A model generated the notes under the pieces. It did no database searches and was not told where the DNA came from. It worked only from the letters and a program-made list of their open reading frames with translations. Shown here piece after piece: positions 34,366-46,428 of a stretch of 64,000 nt of DNA. The position numbers and the translations under genes were made by a program. The stretch is from assembly GCA_029204045.2 (NCBI GenBank), contig JAQNDB010000280.1, positions 37,675-101,674 of the forward strand, in the 5' to 3' direction. This DNA is from Tillandsia leiboldiana (lineage: Eukaryota; Streptophyta; Magnoliopsida; Poales; Bromeliaceae). Positions within the stretch are counted from its first letter, which is position 1. Each line of letters starts with the position of its first letter.

Positions 34366-35411
34366 GATAGTCCGTGCAGCAACGGTACAGTAAAACTCGG
34401 TCCCTAACATGCAAAACGGTACGGGGTTAAATCTAATATCCAAACTAACGTCTCAAAACTGTGCCAAAAATACCGTAAAAATAAAGCGCGGGACTTACCC
34501 GACCGCGCCGCCGCCGCCAAAACGCTCCCAATCGAAAACCTCGCGCGCTCCACGAGACCCACGACGCCACGCCGCAACACCTCCCAGCCTCTCCCTTACT
34601 CTCCCTCACTCTCGGCTGGAGAAGAAAGGAAAAAGGAGAAAAAAATGAGGTGCGGGGAGGAAGAAGAAGAAGAAAAGGAGGGAGAGAGGGAAGGGTGGTC
34701 CACGGACCACCGGTCTACGGTGCACCCATCGGTCTACAAGACCCAGCCGGGTGCACCCGGTCCAGGCACGCACGCGCACCTGGCGCCCCCTGTTGACCCG
34801 CGCCCAAGTGCGCTCCAGCTGTGCGCCTCGCGCAGCGCGCCGCGCGTCTTGGAAATCCGTTTTCGTCTCGTTTTCTGTCCATTTTTCGTCCGTTTCCGTC
34901 CAAATTTGACAGACGACTTCGTTTCAGCTTAATTTACTACAAAAAATTTTAAATTTTCAGTTTGGGTCATTTCTGGATCACCAAAGCCCTACTGTGTCCA
35001 GAATCATTGGCGGACCCCGTTCTCGCAATCCGGGTATCCGGTCAACACGAAATTTTTACTGTGACCTTAAAACATAATTACACAGCTCCTGTAATTTTCT
35101 CAGAATTTTTCGACACTGTTGGCGGAGCCCGTTCTCACTATCGGGTATCCGATCAACGCGAAACTTTTTCTGTGGTCTTAAAACATATTTACGGGACTCC
35201 CGTAATTTTTTCGAAATTTTCTGACACTGCGAATTTTGCACTAAAAATCTGGGTCCCCTTTCTCAAATAAATTTTTAGATCTCTCCATTTTAACCCGATT
35301 TGGGCCTAACTCGCGTCCAAATGTTTCTTACTTCCCCAACTTTCATAACACTAGTATTTCATACCACCTTTATTTACATTTATTTATATACCAAAATTCC
35401 GGTTCACTACA

Positions 35412-38197
35412 CATAGGGTGTCCAATCGGACTAACTCGCTATCGAATAGTGGCCCATGCAGGCTATAATCGAAATCCACGCTCTCTCTCCGAACGGATAG
35501 ACTCAAGATCCTCAATATCTCGCACAACGGTCGAACTACCCACAACGACTCCGGGACCACCCTCAACCCAAACGGTTCCCAACAACACTAGCATTGGTCT
35601 AATCACAGCTACTAGACTCCACTCATTCCCCAAGCACGAGTGCAACAATGAAAGTACCTGCCTGAATAAACCCAATCTAACCACCAGTAAACACCAATAC
35701 TGCCTGCTGTGCCTGCCATATCGGGTATGCTGGCCAACGCATAACACCGATGGGAAGGAGTCTCAAGGACTCAAAGTCTGCCTGTCGCACACTACGGAGT
35801 GGCACTCGAGGGGAGCGACCCACACGAGTAAAGTATCTCAGTAACATGTATCATAAGTATCATAATATAGCAGGACTGGATCACGACTCTGATCAAAGTG
35901 GGAAAACCCATCCAGTAAAGAAAAACCCCGGTCCTCAATTAGATGCAATAGTACACAATAAGTGGGAAACCCCGTCCACTAGAGAAATCTTATACCCAAT
36001 CTGATGCACAAGTACATATCCGGTCAACCGCTCAATATTCGCGGTCGCCACAATACCCCACAATCCACAACCTGGTACAACAACCAACATCCGGCCAACC
36101 ACCCAATATCCGCGGTCGCCGTAATCCTCTAACATCCACAATCTGGCACCATAACCAACATCCGGTCAACCGCCCAATATCCGCGGTTGCCGCAATACCC
36201 ACAATCCATAATCAAATCCAACCTGTCCCAGACTCGAAGTCTCGACTACACTATCCCAAACCCCTGCTCGAACCCGAGCAACATGAAACACCTGACTAAT
36301 GAAAAAGGAGAAAAGAAGCAAACAAGGTTTCTCCTAAGTCAAGTTCCAACATGATAGTGTAGCAGTAAAAGATGGATCTAGATGTCCATACAAGCATGCA
36401 TTTGTCCCCAAGAAAGGAAAAAGGGAGTAAATCACAAGATCGCTCCATAAGGTATAACCACATGCCAAAATCACTAATGAACTACACCTGTCCATAATCC
36501 ATGATCCATAATAACTCCTCGGAGTAATACCCACACATAGATACATAATCCTGCCCCATCGCATAATTCAATCTCATAAACGGCTATATGCTAACATGGC
36601 ATGCTAAATAAACACATAGGGTGATAATCCCTTAGGTAAGCTTTTATTATTCATCATCATGAATATCCAAATCTTGCAAGTCCTCAATAATATCTAACAT
36701 GAATATTAATCTTGCAATTGCCTTATACAATCATCATTCCTAAGCTTACTCCTCAATCACATATATTGTACCATAAACATGCATGCATTCTATCAGATAG
36801 AATTAGAGAACCATCCACCGGTTCTGGGGACAAAGCAACCCACCTGAAACGCTTTCCGCAGGCAAAGCCGAAGTCGGTGAAGTGCGCGGTCACTGGCTAA
36901 CAAAATCCGCCGAAACTGCACCCTCGGGACACGGTCGCGCAAGCCTCTGCTCAACCAACAACACAACTAACAGCACAATCAATACCCTCAACAACACCCA
37001 AACGACACTTGCTGTTTTTACCAACCAACACAAAGGAGGGGCCTTTTCACTTGCGTAAAGTTCTCCGAAAAATCCAAAAAAATCACGATTGCGATCCTCG
37101 CGACGAGTAGATCCAAATTGATTATTTATACACCTTGTTCCGACACCTGTAGGCCAAGATACAAAAATAACTTCGCGGTATGCCGAAGTATCCACACAAT
37201 CACAAATTTGCGGAAAACAGTACCAAAGAAGCTTAATTATCACCTTCAAAGAGTCCTAAAAAAATTCCGGTAAAAATACGGTCGCATTCCTCTCGAACCG
37301 TAGATGCCGATCGAGTCCTCACACGCCCCGATCCGATGCCCGTAGGTCGAGAAATCCAACAAAACTCCACCGCTGTCCCGTACCTCGCAGTAGTACAAAG
37401 GGTCACAAAAACACCTCGGAAACACCACCAAAACCTCAAAACGGAGGAAAGTGATCAACACAAAAATCGAGGACGTACCTCTCATAAACGCACTGCCATG
37501 AAAATCGGCTCAAAACTCCATCGGGGTGATCCAGGGGGTCTCGCGGACTGAAAAGCGACGGTAAAAGACAAAATCGAAGGAGTGTCGAAGTGCGCCGCGT
37601 CGCAGAAAACGCTGATACTGAGGCCTCCAAAAATCTCGAGAATCCTCCACAAGATGCAGCAGACAAAGAGGAGGAAGTTTGCTGTAGAACCCTCTGTGAG
37701 AAACAGGCCAGAAAAACCCTGAATTGGAGCTGGAATGGGCCTATTTATAGGCCCAGCCGAAGAAATCCAAAAATACCGAAACTGTCTCGGGATTCCGGCA
37801 CTCGGACCACAATCGGGCGCCCGAATCCCCCACAGGGTTCCCCGCGAGGAGCGCCCGAAACTGCCTCCTCGTGCCACGTCACCCATAACATGCAACAGCC
37901 GAACCCGCCACCCGCTTTGCGCCGTGTGGCCCCCCGCGGAAGCTGACGCGTGGCGCGCCCACGCGCGGGAACCGCGCGTCAACGCCCGCGTGCCAGCCCA
38001 CGTGCGTGTTGAGCCCGCCGCCGGCGCCCCCTGCTACGCATGCATCCCGAGGCGCTCCCCGCGCACCTCCGTGGACCGCGACCACCGCACCAACCAACCT
38101 GCTGCAGCCACCTGTCTACTCCGAGCCAACGGGGAGACGACATGTGGCACGCCGCTCCCGCGCACCACGCTCGCCCGCGCGCCTGCCCGGCCCGCGC
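35412..38197 (-). mobile_element. C1 5' LTR, fragment 2
   Basis: Continues after the CATAG duplication and matches C2 60220-62600 (for example CTAACTCGCTATCGA then GGCTATA). A TATAAATAG box lies on the minus strand at 37741-37749. U3 sequence toward 38197 is GC-rich. It ends at the solo LTR with target duplication CGCGC (38193-38197). Confidence 0.88.
37741..37749 (-). promoter_or_regulatory. TATA box of the C1 LTR
   Basis: CTATTTATA on the plus strand reads TATAAATAG on the minus strand, in the context GGCCTATAAATAGGCCC, which is very similar to the A LTR TATA context. Confidence 0.65.
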
Positions 38198-41100
38198 TGT
38201 GGTGACCCGGATCTTTGCAGGGCTTCTACAGTGCGACCGACAGCTTCTGGAAGCCTACACGGCATGTTGGCGGGGTTCGTACGCCAATTTAGACACAAGT
38301 GATGGACTCGGGGCTTAAAATGGATCACGTGGGTAACCGGAAGACCCCGTCGGATGTTTAGAAGTGTTTTCGCGCAAATCGGATATCAAATTTGGACTCG
38401 GCGCGAAATTCGGATTGAAAATACCTTTCCGGGAGCCTCCGGCAAATTTTAGGATTTGAATTTGGCAAAACGGACGCCGGATTTGGAACCAGCGCGCGAA
38501 AACGGTCAAGATGGGCTATTTACTTGCATTTTTCCAGGCTTGCTACAGTAATTTTCACTGTTCCGGCCGCCGGAACAGTGATTCCGGCGATCGCCGGCGC
38601 CGGCGGCGGCGGCGGGCAGCGCCGGCGGGCGGCGGCGCGGCCTCGGGCAGGCGGCACAGCGGCGGCGCGCGGCGCGGGCAGGGCGCGGGCAGCGCGCGGG
38701 GGCGCGGGCAGGCGGCCGGTCCACGCGGCCGGCGTGCACCGAGCGGGGTGCCACGTGGCATGATATGGTTGGGTGGCTCACAGCGCGCGGTCCGCGGAGT
38801 TTTGTGGGTGCACGGTGGACCGACAGTGGGACACGTGGCGTCATGTGATTCGTTGGTGTTGTGGACCCGGTCCACGGTGCAGGAGGTTGTTACCTCGGTT
38901 TGCGTGCGGTATGGGCGCGGCAGCGCGCGCACGTGGGCACGGATCCCGAGGCACGATCGCGCGGGAATGGGGTGCCACGGTTCGCGCTGAGAGTGGCCCG
39001 GGTTGGTGTTTGCTGTGCGGGTGCCACGTGGCGCATTGTGTGCGGTCCGTTTCGGTGTTTCGTGTTTTGGGGACACGATGGGTATTTTCCGAAAAGATTT
39101 TTCTGGTTTTCCCTTAAGTTGCAATCCGAGGGCTGTTGCAAGGGGGTTTTGGAACCCTTCGAGCTCTCATCTCGAAGGGTGATGAGAAGGAGAGTTGTTC
39201 TCCATGAAGTGAGGATTACACCTGCCAAGTTTCAGAATTTTTAGAGGCTCGAATCCCGAGGTTTTGGATTTTACGGCGCGGCGCGACGTTGCATTTCCTG
39301 TGTTCATCTTCGGCGCAGCAGCAGTGTTTTAGCTCCCCTGGTCTACTCCGAGATCATTCTTCTGTGATTCTTGCGCCGACAGACTCATAAGAGGTAGAGC
39401 TTCATCTTTCGTATTGATCGCGTCTTTCCGTTTCGAGGTTTTGGCACGGATCACGAGGAAAAAAGTGACCCCCTTTTTCTGTGTGGATTTCCTTGACAGC
39501 AGCTGAGTATTTCGGCCGTATCTTCGCGCTCGAGTGTCAGACGGAGACGAGCATGTATAACTTTTTCATCTACAGATCGCAAGGAATGCGCTCGTATTTT
39601 TCTTGGATTTTTCAGATAATTATTTCGAGGTGAAAATCCCAGTTTTCTCTGTGATCAGTGTACAGTCTTTTTACAGATTTTTGGGTTATGTATACCATCT
39701 TGCCGAATTTTTATCTTGACATACCGAACTCAGATTTAGACGTGCAAGCTACCGTTGCGAAGCTATCGACGCAAGGATCGCCGTGATATTTTTCTGGGAA
39801 TTTTCTGGGCACTTTCTGCAGGTGAAAATTTAGCAGTTTTGGGACTGTTGTTGTATGTGGACTGTATGAGCATTATTTGGGAAATTAAGTGCTTTGGTGG
39901 ACTTTGTATTGTTCCAGGAGAGTTACGGGTGTTGCTGGACTTGTTGGAGCGAGAGATTGGTTTATCTGTTTGGGCGAGTACACTCTGTGGACAGCAAGAA
40001 GGATTTTACAGACTTGGACTGCGCAATTCCAGGTGGGTGGTTGCTTTATTCCTCTTTTCTGATATACCCACTAGGAATATTAGAGTGATCCCCTTTATTG
40101 GACATGTTGACTGGTCACCTAATGGGCATGCATGCTGAACTAAATAATTGTGAGCCTATCATCATAGTGGAAACGTGATAGTGGTTGGAACTTACACATG
40201 CTTATGGGAATATTATTGGCATTTAACTTAGCATGGGGGATTTACTTTTATGCTGGAATATTATGAAATGTCCTGCGGGAGGGTACCACTTGAGGATATT
40301 TTGGACAGGCTTAGGGGGATGGTTTATATGATGGTGATTAGCAGATTATGGACAGGTGTGGTCGGATTATGATTTTAGCATGATGATTATACCCAGGTGA
40401 AGCTATTGATTGATACACTGGTCGAACCACTATTGGTCACATCTTCTCCTATCTTTCATGAGGACATAGGCTGGCTTATTTGGACATTTTGTAGGGCCAT
40501 TTCTTATCGCTACTCTTTATATTGGGATTGATTTAGAAGAAACCTATTTGCTTCTTCTCCCCCTATTCTTTAGTCAGGTGACTATTTGTTGCTCGGGTTT
40601 GAGCAGGGGATTGGCATAGTGTAGCCGGGGCCTGGATTTTAGCTTCTGGGATATTATGGCTACCGCGGATAGTAGGCGGTGGACCAGATGTCATATGTGG
40701 GACATGTTTGTGATCATGGGTGTTGTTGTGAACCCTACTTTTGATTACCCACTAGGTATTGGAGTAGCTTCTATGATTAGAAGGCTGATTACTAAAGTGG
40801 GGGCTTTGGGCATGCAGTTTAGACAGGCTATCTCTTATTTCCTATCCTTATATATTTTATCAGCATGCTTTAGCAAGGTAAGATCTTATCGATATCTGCT
40901 TTATTTCTATATATACCATCTTGGGACATTTGCATGCTTGTATGGTCACCTAGATAGGCCACCTTTTTCTGCTACACTATCATGCTGGAATTGACATAGG
41001 AGAAACCCTTTTTGTTATTCTTTTCTCCTTTCATTTGAGGCTCTGGGTATTTGCAGCTCGTGCGCGAGCAGGTGGATAGGATAGTGTAGTCAGGTTCTTG

Positions 41101-42148
41101 GTTTTGGGACAGGCAGGGTATTGTGGCAACCGCGGACATTGGGCGGTTGACCGGAGATTTCTTATGCATCAGATTGGGTATCGGGTCTCTTGTGGATGGA
41201 GTTTCCACGGTTTGTCTACCTTGCATCGGGTTGAGATCGGGTCTTTCTTTAGTGGATGGGTTTTCCCACTTTGATCAGAGTCTTGATCCAGTCCTGCTGA
41301 TTTATGATACTTGGGTTACTGAGATACTTTTCCTCGTGTGGGTCGCTCCCCACGAGTGCCACTCCGGAGTGCGCGGCTGACAGGTTTTGAGTCCTTGGGA
41401 CTCCTTTGCTTCGGTGTTATGCGTAGGCTGGCATACCCGTCGCGGCAGAGCAGGCAGTACCAGTGTTTACTGGTGGTCAGATTGGGTTATTCTGGCAGAC
41501 ATTTATTTTCTGATGCATACATTTAGCTATTCTATTAGCTCGGCATTTTAGAGGCATTCTAGTGGTAGCTTTTCATCAGGAGTCTTATTCTTTTTAGAAT
41601 ACCACCTTTGTTTCCTTTTGCCTCTGGTAGACCTAGTGGGCGTGTCAGAGTTTGAGGTTTTACCCACTAGGGGAGGCTACTGGTTTACTAGTAGTTCTCA
41701 CCTCCATTCTTCTTTTCTCTTTTTCTTCTCCCTTGTTTTGCAGAGTCTTCTGCGGGTGCTACTGGGCTTTCAGTGGCGGGTCGAGGAGAGAAGACGGCTG
41801 AGTAGATAGATCTCGTGGCAGGATGAGCGTGTTAGCTGGACTGTTGATGTACCCATGTTTTCCTCAGACGGTTGTACTTTCACTTTTGGGACTGGCTTTT
41901 GCCAGCAGGTTGTATTTATTATTTGTGAGCTGGGAGAGACTGATATATCATTTATACAGATGTATTGTATTTTATTTCCAGCTTCAGTATGAGATGTATT
42001 AGTTTTAGTTCAGCTCTGTTTTTATTGCTCTTTTATTATATCTTTTATATCTGAGCAGGTTGTTGACGCTTCGTGTACACGGGAAATACCGTGTGCACGG
42101 CGGATCTGTAGACGGGCCCGGGTTCTGGTTTACACCCGGGGCGTGACA
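38198..42148 (+). mobile_element. Solo LTR of family C (C3), plus strand
   Basis: Starts TGTGGTGACCCGGATC and ends ACCCGGGGCGTGACA, 3951 bp, flanked by CGCGC at 38193-38197 and 42149-42153. It is homologous to the reverse complement of 59401-63478. Very GC-rich U3 (38570-38760). An 11-bp-arm inverted repeat, CACTGTTCCGG/CCGGAACAGTG, lies at 38556-38580, with a three-base centre. No internal sequence, hence a solo LTR. It is inserted opposite in orientation to C1. Confidence 0.92.
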
Positions 42149-42571
42149 CGCGCGCTGCCCGCGCCCGCTCTCGTGGGTCGGGCCCACTGCGCCGCGCCTC
42201 CTGCTCTGCCATGTGGCGTACGGCGCTAATCGGAAGCCGCCACGTGGCACACCGTCGGTCCACCGGTCCACCGTGCACCCGAAAACATTGAAATCTTCCG
42301 GGTGTCCGTTTTCGGGCGTCCGGACTCAGAAAAATACAACCAAGCAGTCGATTTCCATCTTTTTTCCGTGCTGAATCCAAATCTAATGTCCATTTCACGC
42401 GAAACCACTTCTAAAATTCGGTGGGGCATTCGAATACAGTCGTGATCCATTTTTCACACTGAGTTCATCACTTGTGTCCAATTTGAGCATAAACACCGCC
42501 GACACACCACATAGGCCTCCATAAGTTGCTGAAGTAACAGTAATCCTTACGTGGGAATTCGGGTCCTCACA
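42149..42571 (-). mobile_element. C1 5' LTR, fragment 3 (outer end)
   Basis: From the second CGCGC to GGGTCCTCACA, the outer terminus of the C LTR (TGTGAGGACCC on the minus strand). The three fragments add up to about 4.0 kb, matching the 4078-bp C2 LTR. TAGCA at 42572-42576 should be half of the C1 target duplication. Confidence 0.85.
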
Positions 42572-43485
42572 TAGCACATCTAGTGAGACTATACGTGGTG
42601 CCGGTTATGATCACATCTGACAGGGATACACACTTCGTATCAAATTTCTGGAAGAGTCTCCAATAGGCAATGGGAACCAAGCTTAGTTTTAGTACAGCGT
42701 TTCATCCCCAAAGTGATGGACAGTCGGAACAGGTGATTCAGACCTCGGAGGATATGCTCCGAGCTTGTGTACTCGATTTTGGAGGGGGATGGCACCGTTA
42801 CTTGCCTTTGGTAGAGTTTGCATATAACAACAGTTTTCGGGTTAGCATTCAGATGGCGTCATCTGAGGGTTTATACGGGCGCAAGTGCCGCTCGCCTTTG
42901 TGTTGGGATGATCTGGAAGAACGAAAGCAAATCGGACCGGACTTGGTGGAGGAAACGGAAGCGAAGGTTCGCACGATTAGACGGCGGCTCTTGACTGCCC
43001 AAAGTCGGCAAAAGAGCTATACGGACCGGAGACGGCGTGACTTGGAGTTTCAAGTCGGGGAGCATGTGTTGCTCAAGGTATCTCCGTCCAAGGGCATCCG
43101 ACAGTTTAGTTTGCGGGGCAAATTGAGCCCGCAGTTTGTGGGTCCGTTCGTTATTTTGGAGCGGATTGGTCTGGTAGCGTATCGCTTGGCTCTACCACCA
43201 AGTCTTGAGAAGGTGCATGACGTGTTTCATGTATCAATGCTTCGAAAGTATCTACCTGACCCATCACATGTGATTAGTGCTACATCGGTGGAGTTACAAG
43301 ATGATTTGAGTTTTGAGGAAACACCGATACGGATTTTAGCATGGGAAGAGAATAAGTTGAGGAAACGATCGATTCCGTATGTGAAGGTCCGATGGAGTAA
43401 CCACGAGGAATGTGAAGCCACCTGGGAACTTGTGTCAAAGATGAGGGAGCATTATCCGGACCTATTCTCGATGGATACGAGCTAA
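42572..43485 (+). pseudogene. Gypsy family D integrase C-terminal part with chromodomain
   Basis: A third gypsy family. The frame reads from 42572 through TSDRDTHFVSNFWKSLQ, including the second catalytic Asp at 42619-42621. An in-frame TAG follows at 42664-42666, where A2 has Ser (SLQSALG), and then an open frame runs 42670-43485. The catalytic Glu region (TDGQSE-like: SDGQSEQVIQ), a GPF-like region (QFVGPFVIL) and a C-terminal chromodomain (PYVKVRWSNH, ATWELV) are present. It is about two-thirds identical to A2 by eye. The 5' part of pol was displaced by C1 and is not in the window. Confidence 0.9.
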
Positions 43486-43508
43486 GTTTCGGAGATGAAA
43501 CTTCTTTT

Positions 43509-43521
43509 AAGGGGGGAGTGA
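43509..43521 (+). promoter_or_regulatory. Polypurine tract of D
   Basis: AAGGGGGGAGTGA directly before TGTAGTATCC, with an upstream GGAGATGAAACTTC motif as in other chromoviruses. Confidence 0.82.
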
Positions 43522-45030
43522 TGTAGTATCCACAGTTTTTCCTTTTTCATCACTTTCGGTGTAAGTGAAATTTTGCTTACTTTTCGCTTATATCGATTTT
43601 ACCGATTTTGGGTTTTATGTTGTAGAGTGCGTTACATGAAGAACGACGGTGTGATCGGCTAGAAAATCTGATGAACGGATCTCCCGGTATGATTTTTCAA
43701 AGGTAATGGATTTAAAAGGTTTTTAAACATCCATTAATGGTATATGGTGCTTTAAAATCTGTGCCGATGCATGAAGGGCGTTTCGGTAAATTTGGCAGTC
43801 AAATCGAGGAAGAAACGGTTACAAAATATAAAATTGGTTAAAGTGGTTACAATTTCTCTTATAAATAGAGGGGATTCGGGGTTCTGTTTTACTTTACATG
43901 CCAGAGAAAAGAAATAAGAAAACCCCCGTTTTCTGTTTTTAAAGAAGAGCAATTCGTCTTCTTCCTCGAGGTGCGCGTCGGAGATCGGAATTGGAACCGC
44001 CGTCATCATCGGAGATCGGAGTTGGAGCACCATCACCGTCGTAGACCGGAGGTTGGAGAGCGGGTCCGGGCATCGCATCGTCTTCCCCGTCGTTGAAAGG
44101 TCGGTTCTTGGCTTTTTGTTAGCATCGTTTCGGATTACATGGGGTTTTATGTGCTTTCGTTTGGGTTTCTTGGGATTTTCGTCGAAATGGGGAGTTGAGA
44201 CGAAATCATTGTCGCCGCCGTCGGTCAAGACGGGAGGTCGCCGCCGCCGTCGGGTAAGACAGGAGGCCGCCGCCGCCGTCGGGTAAGACGGGAGGCCGCT
44301 GCCGCTGATATCGCAAGTCTAGCCATGGCTAAGACGGGGCCTCACAACGCCGCATGGAGCACGTGCCTTGTGCGGGGTGCCACCCGCGCGGGGCGCAGCC
44401 CCCCCTCCGCACGGGGCTTTCGGGCCACTCGGGTCGCGTGCCAAATGGGCCGCACGCACCGGGTGGGCCGCCGCTGCTCGTCGCTTGAGCCGTGCGCGTC
44501 GCCGCTAACATGCATGTCGCCGCCGGGTTTGCTCCGTTGAGCGTGTTTATCGCCGTTTTCACCATCCGAACCCCGATTTGACCCACGAATCACAATTTTT
44601 CTATCCGAATGTGTTTTTGGTAACGGATTTTCGTGTATTTTACCGTTAGGAGGTGTTTTTACTCTTTTGTCTTTGCGGGTACCGTCGACATAGCGGTAGG
44701 AGCTCGGACTCTCCTTTTTGACACCGAGGGGTCAGCCGTTTTCGTCCGCGCAGGATAGCGAAGGATTTTTAGGTTTCGATTTCATCGCCGGTCGAGGTGG
44801 GTAACCGAACCGAGGTAGGGGACGTTGTTGAACGGTGGCGTTCAACCCTCCTCTTCCTTTTGCTGTTTCTTTTGATATAGTTATTTTAAATAAAAGGAAA
44901 GACATTGTCACGATTATTATGACGGAATGGTACATTCATAAAGGAAAGAGATGGATCTTCTGACTTATTAGCTTCAATTACCGCAATTATTACACGAGTA
45001 TGGGATCGTGTGGCTCATGGCGTTGTCACG
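43522..45030 (+). mobile_element. D 3' LTR, fragment 1
   Basis: Starts TGTAGTATCCACAG. TATAAATAG at 43860-43868. A CCGCCGCCGTC microsatellite-like stretch near 44212-44300. Interrupted at 45030 by E1; the last five bases, TCACG, are the target duplication. Confidence 0.88.
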
Positions 45031-45447
45031 TGTTGGTTTTTAATAAGGATCCACAAGGATCTAAATAGGTACTATCAAACAACTAGAGGGGGGGTGAATA
45101 GGTGTAATACTTATAAAACCAAATCTCAGTGCAAAATAAAAACCAATGCAGAAAATAAAAACAGCACACCGAGATTTACGTGGAAACTCCAATCCAGGAG
45201 AAAAACCACGGGACCAACACGCAATAACAATCCACCAAGAATAGAAGAATAACAAGGTGATTACCGACTCCACGGACTCAACCCCTCCTTCAGCTTCTTC
45301 GGACCTTGCGCTGACCGGTTGGATGTCCACGCAATAACAATCCCCTAAGAAAAGAAGAATAACAAGGTGATTACCGTCTCCACGGATTCAACCCCTCCTT
45401 CAACTTCTTCGGACCTTGCGCTCCACCGTTTGCACGTCCACTGCACA

Positions 45448-45550
45448 CGTTCGAATCCACGAACGCCACTCGAATCCACGAGCACACGTTTCGAATCCAC
45501 GAAACGCCTTTAGCACACCGAATCAACGATGCCACGTCGAATCCACGACG
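45448..45550 (-). repeat. Constant-loop hairpin array, left LTR of E1
   Basis: Copy of the array at 50712-50814. The fourth unit has one base change in the loop (AATCAA instead of AATCCA on the plus strand). Confidence 0.8.
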
Positions 45551-45876
45551 CAAACTCAGTCGATAAGAATATTGACTTCAATGGTGATCCTTTGCTTAGA
45601 TTATCAATGAAGATCCATGGGAAAAATCTCTAAGCAAAGATTAGATCAATTCGACAAAAGATATGTTCTTGAAAGAACCATCGAATTGACCTAAAAGAGG
45701 CTATAAAGAAGAACGATAAAAACCTAGCCTCTAGGGTTGCTCTCAAGTGTTTAATTAATTAATCGGCCGTGCTCCCCACGTTTTTGAGAAACCCTAAGTG
45801 TCTATTTATAGTTTAGAAACCTTTGGAAAGAGATAAGAATCAAAAACTTACCTTATCTGGAAATTTTCAGGACGGC

Positions 45877-46099
45877 GATCCGGATCGGATTTACTGTGAT
45901 CCGGATCGTCGTAACGAGTCAGGCTATTCCAGAAAAAACAGGGTTCGGGATCCGGATTGAGATGCCCGATCCGGATCGTTCATGTATTCCAGCAAAAACC
46001 CATGTTCGGGATCCGGATCGAAATGACCTTTGATCCGGATCGGATTTGCCAATGAACAAGCACCCTTCGGGATCCGGATTGGACTGTCTGATCCGGATC
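45877..46099 (-). promoter_or_regulatory. GATCCGGATC palindrome cluster in E1 LTR U3
   Basis: Eight GATCCGGAT(C/T) motifs in 223 bp, just upstream of the TATA box in element orientation. It is repeated in the right LTR at 51141-51363 and in element F at 53045-53268. Several are perfect 10-bp palindromes. Confidence 0.7.
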
Positions 46100-46428
46100 C
46101 TGAACATGTCCCATGTCCAGTTTTTGATTTTTATGCAAATAAAAATTCATCCAAGTGTTTCTACACTATAAGAAAGTATTCGGATCACCAAAATTATTTA
46201 GTTAACCATACCTGATCCTTTTGGATACTTTGTTCTTGAGATTGATGTAACTGATCCACAATTCTTCAACTTCAATCTTCAAGACTCAAGACACTGAGTG
46301 TCAACTTGAGCTCTTGTTGAATCTTCTCTAAGTCTTTGATTGCTGATTGACAATTTGATCCCTTTAAGACTCCGACTCAACTCATTGACTTGACTCACGA
46401 AATATGCCAACACCAAAATGCCGTAACA

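Larger units (their letters stand above)
30790..35411 (-). mobile_element. Solo LTR of family B (B3)
   Basis: From TGTCACGCCCCGAG to GGTTCACTACA, 4622 bp, flanked by CATAG at 30785-30789 and 35412-35416. No internal region on either side, so it is a solo LTR, usually the product of LTR-LTR recombination. Longer than the B2 LTR because both repeat zones are expanded: the AGAGTTAAC block (near 32345-32640) has three about 130-bp units instead of two, and the GCAC array has more units. Contains the A target region at 34590-34610 uninterrupted. Confidence 0.93.
45031..46428 (-). mobile_element. E1 3' LTR (left)
   Basis: TGTTGGTTTTT to CCGTAACA, 1398 bp. Contains a 110-bp tandem duplication (about 45219-45422), the hairpin array (45448-45550), TATA complement CTATTTATA (45802-45810) and the GATCCGGATC cluster (45877-46099). 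Confidence 0.93.

Noticed and set aside
37482..37982. 166-codon minus-strand frame at the C1 LTR TATA region
   Set aside because: Crosses the putative promoter and leader of the LTR, is interrupted in C2, and no domain is recognised.
38555..39124. 189-codon Arg/Pro-rich frame in the C3 U3
   Set aside because: GC-rich composition artefact; opposite-strand frames of similar length overlap it.
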